NCBI GenBank assembly: GCA_029783825.1
Contig: JAREIK010014417.1
Span: 1,084,001-1,148,000 of the forward strand
Source of the DNA: Sapria himalayana
Taxonomy: Eukaryota; Streptophyta; Magnoliopsida; Malpighiales; Rafflesiaceae
DNA: 64,000 nucleotides
Direction: 5' to 3'
Positions within the stretch are counted from its first letter, which is position 1. Each line of letters opens with the position of its first letter. A program made the translations under genes and the position numbers. This document shows, piece by piece, positions 23,769 through 36,663 of this stretch. Under the pieces are notes generated by a model, which saw only the letters and a list, made by a program, of their open reading frames with translations, did no database searches and was not told where the DNA came from.

Positions 23769-25602
23769 CTGCAACTCCAACCGGAGTTGCTGGGTGCCAT
23801 CCCTAAAATGACACCCAAAATATTATTTTTTTAGCTCCAATGGGGATGGAATCGGGGTTGCCAAAATGACATCCGTGAAATTTGGGTGCCATAAATGACA
23901 ACCTTTGAGAGAGAAATAAAATTAATTATGCAATCCACTTTGTTTACTGTACATATCAGCGCATGTATCCAACAGATATATTTTAATTTATTTAATAAAA
24001 TTGAATGGAATGCTACTGAACACTTCATGCCATCCGCTTTGTTTTTTTCGAATGCGCTACTACACGTCTTCCTTCCTTCAATCCAAAAAAATCCAAAAAA
24101 CATTATTCTTTACCTTCAATCCTTGCATTCTGTCCTTACATTCTTCCATTAATCTGCCAGAAGAGAAATAATTTCAAAAAAAAAGTGTTGCCACCTCTTT
24201 TATTTTAAATTTTGATTTTAAAATCATAGTAGATAATTTTTTAATTTTTTAAATTGTTTATAATTTAAATTTTTGATATATTCAATTAAATATTTTATAA
24301 ATTGCTCATTCTATAAATTAATTAGAATATTTTTTTTGTAGATGAATTTGCAATGTCATAGTTCATTAACTGATTTGCTAATGAACGAGGCCGATTTATA
24401 TGATGATATTATTATTCAGAGCAATCCAGCAGATTTGGCACCGGTATAAAATGGAATCATCCTAAATGTGAGTAAGTCGCAATGGATAAAGAACTTCTTT
24501 GTAGAAGAAGATAAATTAATTGTGTTTGCATGGCTAAATAAAAACAATGATTCAATTATCAGGAATCAACAATAAAGTGGTGCAATTTAGTAAAGAATAT
24601 CACAATACTTAGTACTTAATAGAGGCAATAACGAAGAGCATTCCCTGCCTTCTATTAAAAGTCATTGGACTAATATAAATGCAAAATACAATAAATTTTT
24701 TGATTTTCATAGTCAAATAGAAAGACTGCAACAAAGTGGACATACCGAGCAAAATAATGTAAGATTTATACTTTTAATTTAGACACTAGCAAGATATGAT
24801 ATCTAAACAATTTATTGAATTATTTCAAATGGTTTTAGGTTGATAAAACGAAAAAAATATTTGCTAAGATAATTGGAAAACCATTTCAATATGAGTATTG
24901 TTAGAATATATTGAAAATGGAGCAGAAATGGAATGATAGTTTGACCAGCAATAAGAGAGCAAAAACTCATTCAACTGGTAGTCTTGATGAATCAATTCAT
25001 GTTAAATCCAGCTATTCAAGTCCATATTTAGGGGATAGCATTGAACTATCATCTTCTCCCAATCTCAATTCAATAGGCCTTTGGGCAAAAAAGTTTCAAA
25101 GAAAAAACTTAAAAACAAAGATAAACAAATTGATGTTGAAAGATCAATAGATTATTATCACTGAAATGAAAGAATGAAAATAGAACGACAAAAAATTGAG
25201 CGACATGAAAAAATTTATGCTCAACAGGAGATAACATTGGAGCAACATCATAAACAGTTAGAAATTGAAGAAAACACGTGCAAAAAATTCAAACACAAAA
25301 TGAGATAACAATTATGGAAACCAATACTACTAGCATGGACCAAATTTCTTCCACATATTGGAATAACTTAAAGATGGAAGTTATGAAAAAATAGAGTTTT
25401 ATTTTTGAGTCATTATTTAATATGTTTGAAATTGGAATTTAAAAGATAATTTAAAATTAAAATACATTAAAGTATTAAATTGGTATCTCATTATGGCACC
25501 TATCATTGGAGCAAAAAAATATTTTGAGGTGCCAAAACACTATTCAAGGTTCCAAAATAATATTTGGCACCCCGTATTTGGCAACTCCCGTTGGAGTTGC
25601 TC
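23769..25602 (+). mobile_element. PIF/Harbinger element retaining only an ORF1-like gene
   Basis: The ends are CTGCAACTCCAACCGGAGTT and CCCGTTGGAGTTGCTC, each itself able to form a short hairpin (GCAACTCC against GGAGTTGC). TAA follows the right end, and TTA precedes the left end, as for TWA-type targets, though the two copies are not identical. The interior holds a broken SANT/NAM-associated-like gene (24350-25400) but no DDE transposase. It splits a gypsy retrotransposon. The MITE at 14344-14717 shares its ends. Confidence 0.75.
24350..25400 (+). pseudogene. Harbinger ORF1-like (SANT / NAM-associated) pseudogene
   Basis: Exon 1 reads FFVEEDKLIVFAWLNKNNDS (about 24491-24550) and SIKSHWTNINAKYNKFFDF (about 24655-24710), the usual order of the Myb/SANT-like domain in ORF1 proteins of PIF/Harbinger elements. 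A plausible intron runs GTAAGATTTA to TTTTAG (about 24760-24838). The second part includes the open frame 24911-25150 (KMEQKWNDSLTSNKRAKTHS), then a charged region RQKIERHEKIYAQQE, resembling the NAM-associated C-terminal domain. In-frame stops in both parts show it is broken. Confidence 0.65.
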
Positions 25603-26600
25603 TAATGGTTTGAGCATGATATAGGATATGAGAGAAGACTTGAAGGAAAAGCATCAACTGACAAATCATTCCAGAAAGATTGTTAAGATGTACATTTGAA
25701 TCCTATTCTCGTAGCCTTATGTTTGAATTGAAAATGGTTCAATTATGTATGTGCAATCACTATGGATTTTAGATCTAATAAGATGGATTTAAGATCAAAC
25801 AATATCCTCTAAATTTCCCAAGAAATTACTATCTGAGAGAAAAGTTTGTCATAAATTAGAATTGACGTTTCATGCTCAATTTCGAACTAGGGTTCCTTAT
25901 TGAATGACACTACTAGAATTTAAGGAGTTAAAAAAATGATTTAAAAAGTTAATTGATATAAAATTTATCCAACTATCAAAGGTATCCCTATGGAGCACAT
26001 TGTACTATCCTAATGAAAATGGAACGAGTCCCTATGAATATGTATTAATTATCAAGTCCTCAATAATTCTTTGTAATATCCTTTTGACATACAAATATAC
26101 CTGTGATATTTTGCAACCTCAAGAACAAGGTATTTCAATATTTTCTTGATTGTTGTGTGGTCATATACTTTGATTATTTCATAATTTATAGTCTATACTT
26201 GTAGAACTTGGGAATTACTTAAGATAAGCATTTCAAGTACTAAAAGATAATTGATTATATAAAAAATGAAAGAAGAATATATTTTGCCAATGAGAAATCT
26301 AATTTCTAGGTCACCTTATAAGGAATGGAATAATTCAAATTGAAAAAGAAAAATAATAATGAATTATGAATGAGTGGGAGCACCAACTAAGATAACATAA
26401 TTAATATAATATATCAAGTTGATGAATTGCTTTAGGTATTTAATTCAATAATATTTTCACATTATCACATCTTTGACAAATTTATTGAAGAAACTTCATG
26501 TCTCAACATGAAATTTTTGAGCAATTGAAGTGGATTGTTACTAAAGAACATATGCTAGTGTTGTGTTCATGACAAATCCCTAGGATAAAATGTTGTGCTC
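25603..26600 (+). pseudogene. Ty3/gypsy reverse transcriptase remnant
   Basis: This continues the element starting at 20.5 kb. RT N-terminal blocks are readable at about 25835-26010 (KLELTFHAQF, then KKLIDIKFIQLSKVS). The palm region is readable at about 26160-26192 as VIYFDYFIIYS, where the catalytic Asp-Asp pair reads Asp-Tyr. A later block, FEQLKWIVTKEHMLVL (about 26515-26565), fits the RNase H-proximal region. The part between the N-terminal and palm blocks is shortened. No integrase recognised downstream. Confidence 0.62.
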
Positions 26601-29329
26601 ATGAGATCTCCCTTTCATAGCTAAATACTTTATTTAGTTGTAAGTATTTGATTCTAACCCCATGATATTTTGTTTCCCATTATAATTTTTGATCTTCGTG
26701 TGCATGTTACAGAAATAAGTTAGCAATGATGCCTAGTGACTTGAATGGAAAAAAAAGATGTTGAGTGGTGGAAAAGGTACCGAATCAAAAATAGAGGGTG
26801 AGAGGGCATTTCCTTCTTTCACGAGGGAATTTGGATGTAGTGTCGGTTAATCTACCTCTTTATGTTGTTTCAATAATTTCTTGACCATCTTATATTGACA
26901 TTGTATTGACCTAACATTTCTTCTTGGATGACATAGTTTGTCTCCACAAAGCTAAAGTCTCTAAGGTTCATAAGCCAATCAGGACTTAGATGCCTTCATG
27001 ATTAGGGACTAGTTTGTGGCATGAACATGAAGGAAGGTAGTTGGTACTAAAGATGAAATCTCATTTCATGCATCAACATCTTGATATAAGAGGCCTAAAT
27101 GGGACTCTCATATTGATGATAGAAGGGGAATGGAGTTGTTAATAGTAGGAATAGTTAACACTTCCTAGACTTGCACCATTGTAGTGGCTCGAGCCATTGG
27201 ATAGGATGAACCAGAGAAATTTAAACTAGGATTTTTTATGTCTAGACCATCCAAGCATATTATGATGATGTTCAGAATAATTCTTCATTCTTTGAAAGAA
27301 ATGTGGCAGAGCACATTCACTAGCAGAATGGTGAAAGTGATAAGTTTGAACATGTGTCTATACATTGAGTAGCTAGTAGAAATAGCTACCAACATGGTTG
27401 TTCTTTCATCATGTATGGTTAGGGGTGTACTACTATCTCATTGTGTAGTGTTTAGTTATTAGATCTTGTGACTTATGATGTGTAGGAGTTATACCCTATA
27501 TTAAAGAGGGTGAGGGTCCATGTAGATTGTGAAGTATGTCATACTTTACCTCCTTTATATCTCTTGACCATGTCACAATACATAATACTTAAGGATGGTA
27601 TACTATTGTAGAATCACATCTTCAAAGCGATTGATGAATTGGTTAGAATCTTAATCTAAGAATTCTCTCTAGAACCAAGTCTTTAGTTTATGTCCATGTT
27701 CCTAACATCCAGATAATTTTTATCATTTGAGATATGGCATGATAACATGTAGAATTGTTCCTTCAATACATGGATGCTAACATTTTATGGAAGTATATTA
27801 TGTAGGCTATGGAAAGGAGCGAAGAATTGGAGGTGACTTTGTTTGAAGTTCACCTTCTATTGCATAAGCGGTAAGTCACAAGTTTGAATGAGAAACCCTT
27901 GTAAAGCACTAGATTAATATCTTAGACAAAGTGAGCTTGTCATGTTGCTCTAGTTGAGGCAAAATAGGTTGTGTTAGCTTCACCTTCTATTGCATAAGCA
28001 AAGTCCCATGTAGAGAAAGTGTGGGTCTACCCAAGTGATTTCCATAAATCTCATTGCCTAGCTTTGTGAGCACATGTCATGATTATTGTTCATTTAGTTC
28101 TTCTTGATAGGACCTAAATAATGATTAGGTGTATAGTTATTTGATTATTATAGATAATTGGCCTGCTAAGACTTGTACTTTATGAGTTTCTTTAGCTTTT
28201 AGTTGAAATATGCATATGCTCAAGTATTGATGGTAGTAGTAGACCAGTATGCTTACTTATAAATGATTATAATTATTATTTATTAAATGATAACAATGGC
28301 TGCTGCTACTATGAGGGCATCAACTCATCCATTTTTATTTCATAACACATGATTTATTTTACAATCAATCACAATTTCTTGCACAAGAAACATGACCTGT
28401 GCAAATGCAATTGTAATACTTAACACTTATGTTCTTGTTAGCAACCATGAGCTTGGAATGCAGAGACACCATTGTCATGCATGGTACTTATTGTCAACTT
28501 GAAGGTAATAGTAACATTCAATATAATTGCAAGTATTTAACTAGCACATATGCATCTATTGAAAATTGCTGATGATCTCATGCCAACATCCTTTTCGAGT
28601 CATCATACTTAACCCTAGTACAAAAATACATGTGATGAGTGATTATTACTAAATGTATATTTCAAAAAACATATCAAATATCAATGGAGATCATCAAATT
28701 TTTTTGAATATCATTAAAATGTAACAAATATATTGAAGTTATCAAGTATATTTGAGAATCGATGAACTTTATCATAAGTTATTGAAAACATCAATAAAAA
28801 AAAATTAATATTTATTAAGAAACAAACTACCAAGTAACTTTATATATATTTTCATGACCATAGGCATTCTCACTCAGGATATCACCCATCAAGAAACAAA
28901 CTACCAAATAACTTTATCAAAGAAATTAAGTTTCTTTGAATATCGCTCACGAGTTATGACATGTTTGGTTTGATTAGTTAAATTTAATAAGATTTAAAAT
29001 ACTTTAAAATTTTATGTGAGGGATTTTAAGGTTTTTAAAATGGAATGCCTTGGTAAATTCAGTAAAATGCTTACAACCTCAAAAATATAGTGGAAGAAAG
29101 TACACAAAAATATGTCAAGATCCCTCACATCTAGCCATTTAAAATAGATTGAATTTTAGAGAATGTCATGAATAAGCATAAACTATCAAGTTAGGGTATT
29201 CACAGATAAAAAAAATTCATTTATACAAAATGGCCCTAATGGCCAAATATATAACAAAGTTACCTCAAAACCATAAGAATATCCACAAAAGCATGGATTA
29301 GATATGTCTTTAAAAGAATGACCCAAAAC
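26601..29329. other. Unclassified intergenic with a 21-bp direct repeat
   Basis: No conserved protein motif in six frames. A perfect 21-bp direct repeat (TTCACCTTCTATTGCATAAG plus C) occurs at 27849-27869 and 27979-27999. Degenerate ATATCAATTGAAAT-type words fill 28640-28830, and a segment AAGAAACAAACTACCAA is duplicated at about 28818 and 28890. It may be the decayed 3' part of the gypsy element, but I cannot show it. Confidence 0.4.
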
Positions 29330-29746
29330 TAGAGGTGTCAACCGGGCCGGGCCGGCCCGGCCAGACACAAGGCATGGTTCAGCCGTGCCTGGGCCGGCCC
29401 GGCACGGAAAAATTCCGTGCCCGGGTTAGGCACGAGCCGTGCCGTGCCTAGCCCGGCACGGTTCGGCCCGCGGCACGGCACACCTGCACGGGTTTGTCCC
29501 GTGCCGGGTGTCCCGTGAGCCCAACCCCACGATGGCCCCTCCCGCAAAAAAGACTGCGGGTCGGGTCTGATTCGACCCAACCCGCGGTCCCCCTGAATCT
29601 CGAACCATACGGACATGCAAGCTCGAGCGGGCCAGGCAAGGCATGGCACGGCCCGTCGTGCCTGCGGCCGTGCCTGGCCCGGCACGGTGGCACGCTCGTG
29701 CTCAAAAAATTCGGGCCGGGCTGGCCCGATCCATTTGACACCTCTA
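29330..29746. mobile_element. Non-autonomous GC-rich hAT derivative, 417 bp
   Basis: The ends TAGAGGTGTCAACCGGGCCG and CCATTTGACACCTCTA are flanked by a perfect 8-bp target duplication CCCAAAAC (29322-29329 and 29747-29754). The subterminal block CGGGTCGGGTCTGATTCGAC resembles the one in the 3.6 kb transposon at 37636-41260 and in the copy at 42917-43301. Overlapping open frames on both strands (29338-29818) are GC-composition artefacts. Its clean duplication and high GC suggest a fairly recent insertion. Confidence 0.93.
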
Positions 29747-29754
29747 CCCAAAAC

Positions 29755-31370
29755 CCCCTTGTGCACTTGTGGTGGAGTTCCACTATGTGAATGTGGTGGT
29801 TGTCAGGCTAGAAACTAGTAAATCTCTCTCAAGTCTTCGATTAATGGGGGTGGGTGTGTGTGTTAACATGTGGGAGTAGTCGCTAGGATAGAGCTAGCAG
29901 ATTATTTTTTCCCTCTACATATCTCGATGTTGTATGGTGGAGCCTTAATATGCATAAACTATATATGTTTGTGAAAATGGAATGGGAATTGAAAAATAAA
30001 TATATTGAGAACTTACATACATATATATTATAGGTTTATGAATTTATATAGCCATGTATGTGTATAAATATATGTATGAATACTACAAAACTTTTTATTG
30101 GACTCTTAAATTGTATATTGGAATAACATGTAGCTATGAAGGTAAAACATAGATTTAAATACATGCTTGCAGATATATACGAGAAAGTGTTGCTATGAAG
30201 GTAAAAAATATATTTCTTGGAGTCTTAAATTATATATTGGAAAAACATATATGGCTATGAAGGTAAAAAATATATTTCATATATTTTTTTCATGTTTTCT
30301 TGAAAATTTTCTATTAGCCATTAGTTGTTCATCCTTATTTTTTCCAAGTAAATAAAATGTTGATGACCATACCTAATTCTGAAACTTGCAGATATATACG
30401 AGAGTTTTGGTGGAACATTTAGATGATTTTTTTAAAATATATGCCATCAAAAATATATGAAATTTCATCAAACTCAAAAAGATAGTCATTAAAATACACC
30501 AAATATTGTATTTTTCACATAAAAAATAAAACTTTATTAATAATAATTGTTAAGCTTAATAATCATGATTTTAATTGATAAATCTATTTAAATGTAGATG
30601 TAATATCATTGTAGGAAAGATATTTTTTTTATTTATTGATCTAAAAGAAATCTAAAAAGAAATTCTTTATTGTTACTAAAAAGAAAAATCATGAAATAGA
30701 TAAATTTAATGAGAACTAATAATAAATCCCATGTGATGGGTTGATCAAAGAAATAAAAATTCATGAAAATCCAAGCAAGACCTAGCTAGAATGAGACCTC
30801 AACTAGTTAGGGCCTAGGCCAAGCTTGGGAACTTGGATTTTTTTTTATTGTTGGCCCAGCCCACTAGCCAAGGTTTTCCTAGTTAGCCCATTCCAACAAC
30901 TCAAAAAAGGTTTGAATATATGATATTTCCAGAAAAAAAAATAGAGTAAAACTTAATTCAAAACTGTCTAAACAATTTAAATTGCAATAAACTATGCCAA
31001 ATTACCTAAAAGTAAAGTAAAAAAATAAAATTTGACTATATTAATACATTATTTGATGTGAAAATACAAATTCAACAACTCTAACTTGGTGAAACAAAAT
31101 AAAAATTCTATGTTTTAGCTTAGTCACATGATTTTTAACAATGTCATTTAAGTGGATTATATGATGCGGGCTTCAAAATGTCATTTTTTTTATAATCATG
31201 AGTTTTCTAATTACCTGACATGAACCTCGACTATTCTCACATAAAGATGTATATTTCATTATTTTTCCAATTCAACAAACTATTCTCACATAAAAATTCT
31301 CTATCTGTTATTCAATATTATTGCTGATATGCATCCAAATAACTAATTAAGATAATGAAAATTAGTAGCC
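29755..31370. other. AT-rich intergenic with short local duplications
   Basis: No gene recognised. Around 30100-30420 the phrases GCTATGAAGGTAAAA (three times), TCTTAAATT-TATATTGGAA (twice) and GCAGATATATACGAGA (twice) indicate small tandem duplications. The remainder is featureless. Confidence 0.45.
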
Positions 31371-32075
31371 ATTATTAGAAATTAGACTTGGGTCTAACTC
31401 ATTTAGAAAAGATAGTTCTGATGGAGAGAAAATAGAAATCTAGACCATATATAAAATATGACAAGTAGTTAGAATTTTTTGATGTGAGATATTTTAATAC
31501 ATTGTCTTCAAGCTCAATGTTGACATCTGAGACATGATGTTTTTTTTTTTTTGCAAGACAAAATATCTGCAAGTATCTATATTTATTTTGAAACCATGTT
31601 AGAAATTGGGCTTGGGCTAAAACCATCACAGTTACTTAGAATTTTCTGATGTGAGATATTTTAACGGAACCTCCTCATGCTCAAGGTTGGACATATACAG
31701 TCGACTCATATTCCTTTAGATAGTATGATATAAATTGATTATGTTCCAAACTCATTCTCATAAGCTAAATTAAATGGAGTGTTAACTCAGAACATATATA
31801 AACATCATAATTATTTTAAATTTTATGATGTAATATATTTTAACACATGCTCCTCTCTCTCTCTCTCTCTCTCAGGTTGGACATATGAGGCATGATGTTT
31901 CTTTTATGTAATTAGACATCTATCAGTGACTTATATTCCTTCTAATACCATGTTAAAAATTAGGTTTTTACCAAACTCATTCCCAAAAATCAGCTCAAAA
32001 GAAGAGAGATGTCACATATTATATATAAATATCACAATCAATTGAAATTTTATGATGTGAAAAATTTAGAAACCC
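31370..32075. repeat. Degenerate repeat modules of about 170-225 bp
   Basis: Four related modules contain variants of GATGTGAGATATTTTAA (31481, 31648, 31827, 32053). Several also carry CATATATAAACATCACAATT, CTCATTCTCATAAGCTA and GGTTGGACATATGAGGCAT. The type is familiar as dispersed plant intergenic repeat but I cannot name it. A (CT)n run sits at 31852-31873. The 76-codon open frame at 31399-31629 overlaps a module and is not a gene. Confidence 0.55.
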
Positions 32076-32216
32076 ATCATTTTTTTAATGAAATTATAGG
32101 CACACTAGTATTCATATTTTAGACTGGGATATTTATATTTAGAAACACAAAAGCAACACAAATAAAATAGAAAAAATGACTATTGTAAATGAACTACTAA
32201 GGAGAGCAAAAAATCA

Positions 32217-32258
<42 letters not shown>

Positions 32259-32299
32259 TATATTTATTTTTTTATTAAAGATGGTTTTATGGCCCAATT

Positions 32300-32800
32300 T
32301 ATTTCATTAGATTGTTATAACTTATAAGTTTCTAAGTCACAAATTATAACTTATAAGTTATAACGAGTTGTGTAAAGTTGTTAGATAACAAATTGCATGA
32401 ACTTGTCATTTAAACTTGTTAGATAAGGAGTTTACAAAACTAATTTTCAAACTAGTTGTATAAACTCATTACTTTACGAGTTGTGTAAAGTTGTTAAAAA
32501 ATAATTTTCATAAACTTGTCATTTAAACTTGTTGGATAAAGAGTTTACAAAATTCATTATCTAACAAGTTGTGTAAACTCATTACTTAACGAATTGGGTA
32601 AACTCATTGGATGGCGAGTTGTGTAAATTTGCTACCTAACAAATTGTGTAAATTTGCTACCGAAAGAGTTGTGTAATCTGGTTGTGTAAAAGTTAAAACT
32701 CATTTTATAAAAATTTATAACTTATGTAAATGTATTAAGGAGGTTGCGAGTTATAATGATTTATAACTTAGAAACTCCTTTACATATATATAAACTTATA
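32300..32800. repeat. Fold-back element with short tandem subrepeats
   Basis: The ends form an inverted repeat: AAGTTTCTAAGTCACAAATT near 32329-32348 against TTATAACTTAGAAACTCC near 32762-32779. Between them are many variants of ACGAGTTGTGTAAACTCATT and AACTTGTTAGATAA in tandem. There is no coding sequence. It lies just outside the copia LTR at 32881. Target duplication not identified. Confidence 0.55.
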
Positions 32801-32880
32801 AACTCATCTATAACTTAAGGGTATTTTTGATATATTTTCAAAATAATGTACTTATAAACTCATCTATAACTTAAGTGTAT

Positions 32881-33254
32881 TGAAGTACTTGTCTAAGAAT
32901 CCTTGTACTTGCAAGGATTCACAAAGCAGAGAGATGAAGAACACAAAGAACATAGAAGAAGATGAGTAGTTCATAAAAGAGAGAAGAAGAAGAAGAAGAA
33001 GAAGAAGAAAATATCTGATAATTAATACAGATGAATTAGAAGTTATAGTGATTGTGAGATGCATGGTTTATATATCCCACATTTCAATTTATGATAAAAT
33101 CAAATAAAATCAATAATGTCAGAACATTTTGTGGTGTACAAACTTCTTAACTTAAATATGAATCTGAAAATATTTCAACCTGATTATCAACTAATGTGCT
33201 TGGCCCTTTAATGAATCGAGTCCATTTATTTTCTAAATGGCCTTTTGGCCCACA
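32881..33254 (-). repeat. Copia 3' LTR
   Basis: It starts TGAAGTACTTGTCTAAGAAT and ends TGGCCTTTTGGCCCACA on the plus strand. It aligns through its length with the other LTR: GTATTTGTAAGGATTCA against GTACTTGCAAGGATTCA, and ATGGTTTATATATCCCAC against GTGGTTTATATATCCTAC. A (GAA)n run at 32984-33008 is copy-specific and translated as poly-Leu in the opposite frame. Confidence 0.82.
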
Positions 33255-33302
33255 TTCTTTCCTATTTTGTGAAATAAATGTTAGTCATAGTATCCTTCGA
33301 AA

Positions 33303-36300
33303 TTATATGTGCCTATCCTTGGGTAATGACTTTGTAAATATATCAGTCACTTCTTCAGACCTAAAAACCCACAATTTCACTTCATTATTTTCTATTGTAT
33401 CTTTAATGAAGTGATATTTTAAACCATTATTTTTGATTCTGTTATGTAACACAACATCTTTAGTTGTGATAATAATGGATTGATGACATATAATAATGGT
33501 GGATTCATCCACTATTTCATTTTTAAGTCAATCAGAAACTTTCATAACCATGAGCATGAGATGTAGCTACCAAAGTTAAAATATATTCTACTTATGCAAT
33601 AGATAATATAGTAGTTGATTGTTTCTTGGATAACCATGAAGCTATTGTAGTTTTGAAGGAAAATATGTATCCATATGTACTTTTATAGTCATCTGGACAC
33701 CTTCCCCAGTCATTATCACAATAACCCATGATATTTGTATTGCCAGTTTTAGAATACTTTAATATAAGGTACAAAGTTTTTTTAAGGTATCTTAGTGCTT
33801 TCTTTGCAGCACCAAAATGTAAATGAATTGGTGTGCGCATAAATCTAGATAGTAAGTTTACTACATAGACTATGTATGATCATGTAGTTGAGGCAAACAT
33901 CAAGCTTCCTATAAGGATCGTGTATGTGTTCTAATCAACTGGCCTACCTTGGGTAGAGGTCAGTTTTTGATTGGCTATTAGGTGTGTTGACAGATTCTTA
34001 CAACCTTCTAGTCTATACTTTCTTTATATTAAGAATATATATTTGGTTAGGTTTATAACTACCATAATGGGTTCTTGCAATATTTTTAATCTCAAGAAAT
34101 GATAGAAATATATCTGACATCTCATATCTTTTCATCATATCTTTCCTAAAGGAGTCTATTAATTCAGTTCTACTACTAGTAAAAATAATATCATCAACAA
34201 AAATTGAAATAATTCATAATTCTAGCATTATGAATTTTTTTTATGTATAATGTAGGCTCATTCATACTTCTATTGAACCATTGATTAAATAGATATAAGT
34301 TGATTTTATGATACCAAGCACAGGGTACTTGTTTTGACCCATAAAAAATCTTATTTAATTTATAAACAAAGTGTTCAACTCCCTTTTTAACAAAACTAGG
34401 GGGTTGGTCTATCTAGCTTTTTTTTTAGAAAGTTAATCTAGAAGGTAGACTTAATGTCTAGCTAGGATAGAGGCCACGTCTTATGTCCTGCTAGGGCTAT
34501 TATAAGTCTCATAGTCTCCAATCTGGCTACTAGAGTAAGTATCTCAAAGTAATCATATCCAACTTTTTGGGAATAGCCTTTGGCTACCAATATGGCTTTA
34601 TATATGGGTGTCTTACTATTTATTTTGTCTTTAATTTTAAATAATCATTTAACCCCTATGCTATGTTTATTTTGAGGTAGGTTAACTAAGATCCAGATAT
34701 TCTAGTCTATGGTATCTATTTCCTTCCTCATGACCTGGATTCATACTTGATGTTGTACTATCTCTTCAAAGTTGAGTGACTTACCAGAAGAGTAGTTATA
34801 TCTCTAGTATATGTCATATAATATTTTATATTTAATGTAAGTACTTAACTCATCAATTAATTCATCCACATTACTATTATATTCTATCTCAGATTTAGAG
34901 GAGGTCTAGACATACATTTTCTAATTAGCAGAATCGGTGTTTTTCACTGGTATTTCTATTGGAGCCAATTCTATATAAGAGTATTGTTTACTTATTTTTT
35001 TGTAATCTTCTCATTTTACTTCCTCATCAAACAACACGTCTCTAATTATAAAAAATGTCTTGATTTTTGGTGAATACAATCTATATCCTTTGGATTGTAG
35101 AATATATCCAGCCATAACACATTTCAAACTCTTCAAGTCTAATTTGATTCTTTTCTATTTTGGGATATTAGAGTGACAAATACTCTCAAATACTCTCAAG
35201 TGGTTTGCACTTATTTTCTCCCACTCCAAACATGTAATGGAGTGATATTATGTAGTGCAGAGGTGGGACATATATTTAGCACATAAACTATTATATTTAT
35301 AGTTTCTGCCCAAAAATACTTGGGCATGAGTTTCTTTGTCAATAATATTTTGGTCATCTCTATTATTATTCTGTTTCTTCTCTCCACAATGCCAATTTGT
35401 TATGATGAGTAAGACATGGTTAAGTATCTCTGAATTCCTTTCATATCACAGAAGTCATTAAACTTTGGGGAAAAAAACTCAATTCCACTATTAGTTCTGA
35501 GAGTTCAATCATTCATTACCATCACTCAATCATGTATAAAAACTTTTCAAATAGGTTAAAGGCCTCTAATTTGTGCCTTATGAAGTATACCCAACTTCAT
35601 CCAAGTACAATCATCAATAATCAATATAAAATTAGTATTGTTTGCCAATGATTGAACAGACAAAAAATAACAAATATCTACATGGATTAGTTCAAGAGGT
35701 GTGCTTGAACTATAGGCAACTTCTTTTAAAAAGAGTTATCTGGACTATTTTCCTAAAGCACACTTCTCACAAACAAAAATGGGTATGTTAAGGCTAGAAG
35801 GCTGACTGCTTATTAGTCTCTTTCAACTATGAAGTTTTAATCTTCTATAATTTAATTAGCTCATCCTTGTGCCATAGACTTGTCTCTTGTTCATTGTGCA
35901 TATTTAATACAATATCTATATTTTGATCAAGGGTTAAAGGAAAGCTTATGCATCTAGATATTTCTAATGTTGAGAGAGCATTTCCTAACTCTTGAACATA
36001 TATAGTACATAAGTTATTTTCAAATACTAGGTTATACTCATTCTCGATGAGTTGACCCACACTTAGGAGGTTCTAGTCAAATTTTGGAACCAGCAGTACA
36101 TTGTTAATAATTTTTTTCTTGTGAGAGTAAAAATTTTGACCTTGCCTCTTCGTTTTACTTTGACAAAATTACCAAATTCCCATTTTTACTTGTAAACTTA
36201 CTAATGATTATAAATTCACAAATATGTCAGAGTTTCCAAATATATGGTTTAAGCAACCATCATCTAAAAACTAAGTATTAGGAGGTGCAATACTTATAGC

Positions 36301-36663
36301 ATTTGAAACATAAAATATGTGTTTTTCTAAGGATTTCATCTTAGCACAACTAGCATGTTGTATATGTTTCAACATAAAGTACTTAGATAGATGACCGATT
36401 TTTTTACAGTTCAGTCTTTGATTCTTGGAGCTAAACCAACAATCTGATACTATATAATTGTTTCTCTTACATATATTACATGTGTAAGAAGATATCCTTA
36501 TTGAAGAAGTGTTGGTTTTTATTGGGAAAGTAAGGTTTTTGCTCTTGTCTCTTGGTTTATTTTTATTTATAAACTTTGTTATCATTTGGTTATCTTGTTG
36601 TATTCCACTTGTATTATTCTTATCTTTTACTTCCTTTGCATGTGGTATCCATTTGGTTTGCAT
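33303..36663 (-). pseudogene. Copia gag-pol remnant
   Basis: In order along the minus strand: gag with CNICKRNNYIVSDCW and a second half-knuckle NCKKIGHL (36271-36663); a GAG-pre-integrase block ending ETSLWHKDEL (35845-36060); an integrase region with IVERRN near 35370; RT with the catalytic FVDDIIF at 34181-34201; and RNase H with CDNDWG and SKKQSTT (33592-33840) and VTDIFTKSLPK (33303-33512). Stops and frameshifts separate these pieces, so no functional polyprotein is possible. The first zinc knuckle has tyrosine where histidine is usual. Confidence 0.82.

Noticed and set aside
29338..29818. Several Pro/Arg/Gly-rich open frames on both strands
   Set aside because: They run through the ends of a hAT derivative whose boundaries and target duplication are clear.
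32864..33064. 66-codon Leu-rich minus-strand open frame
   Set aside because: Lies inside the copia LTR and owes its Leu run to a (GAA)n stretch.
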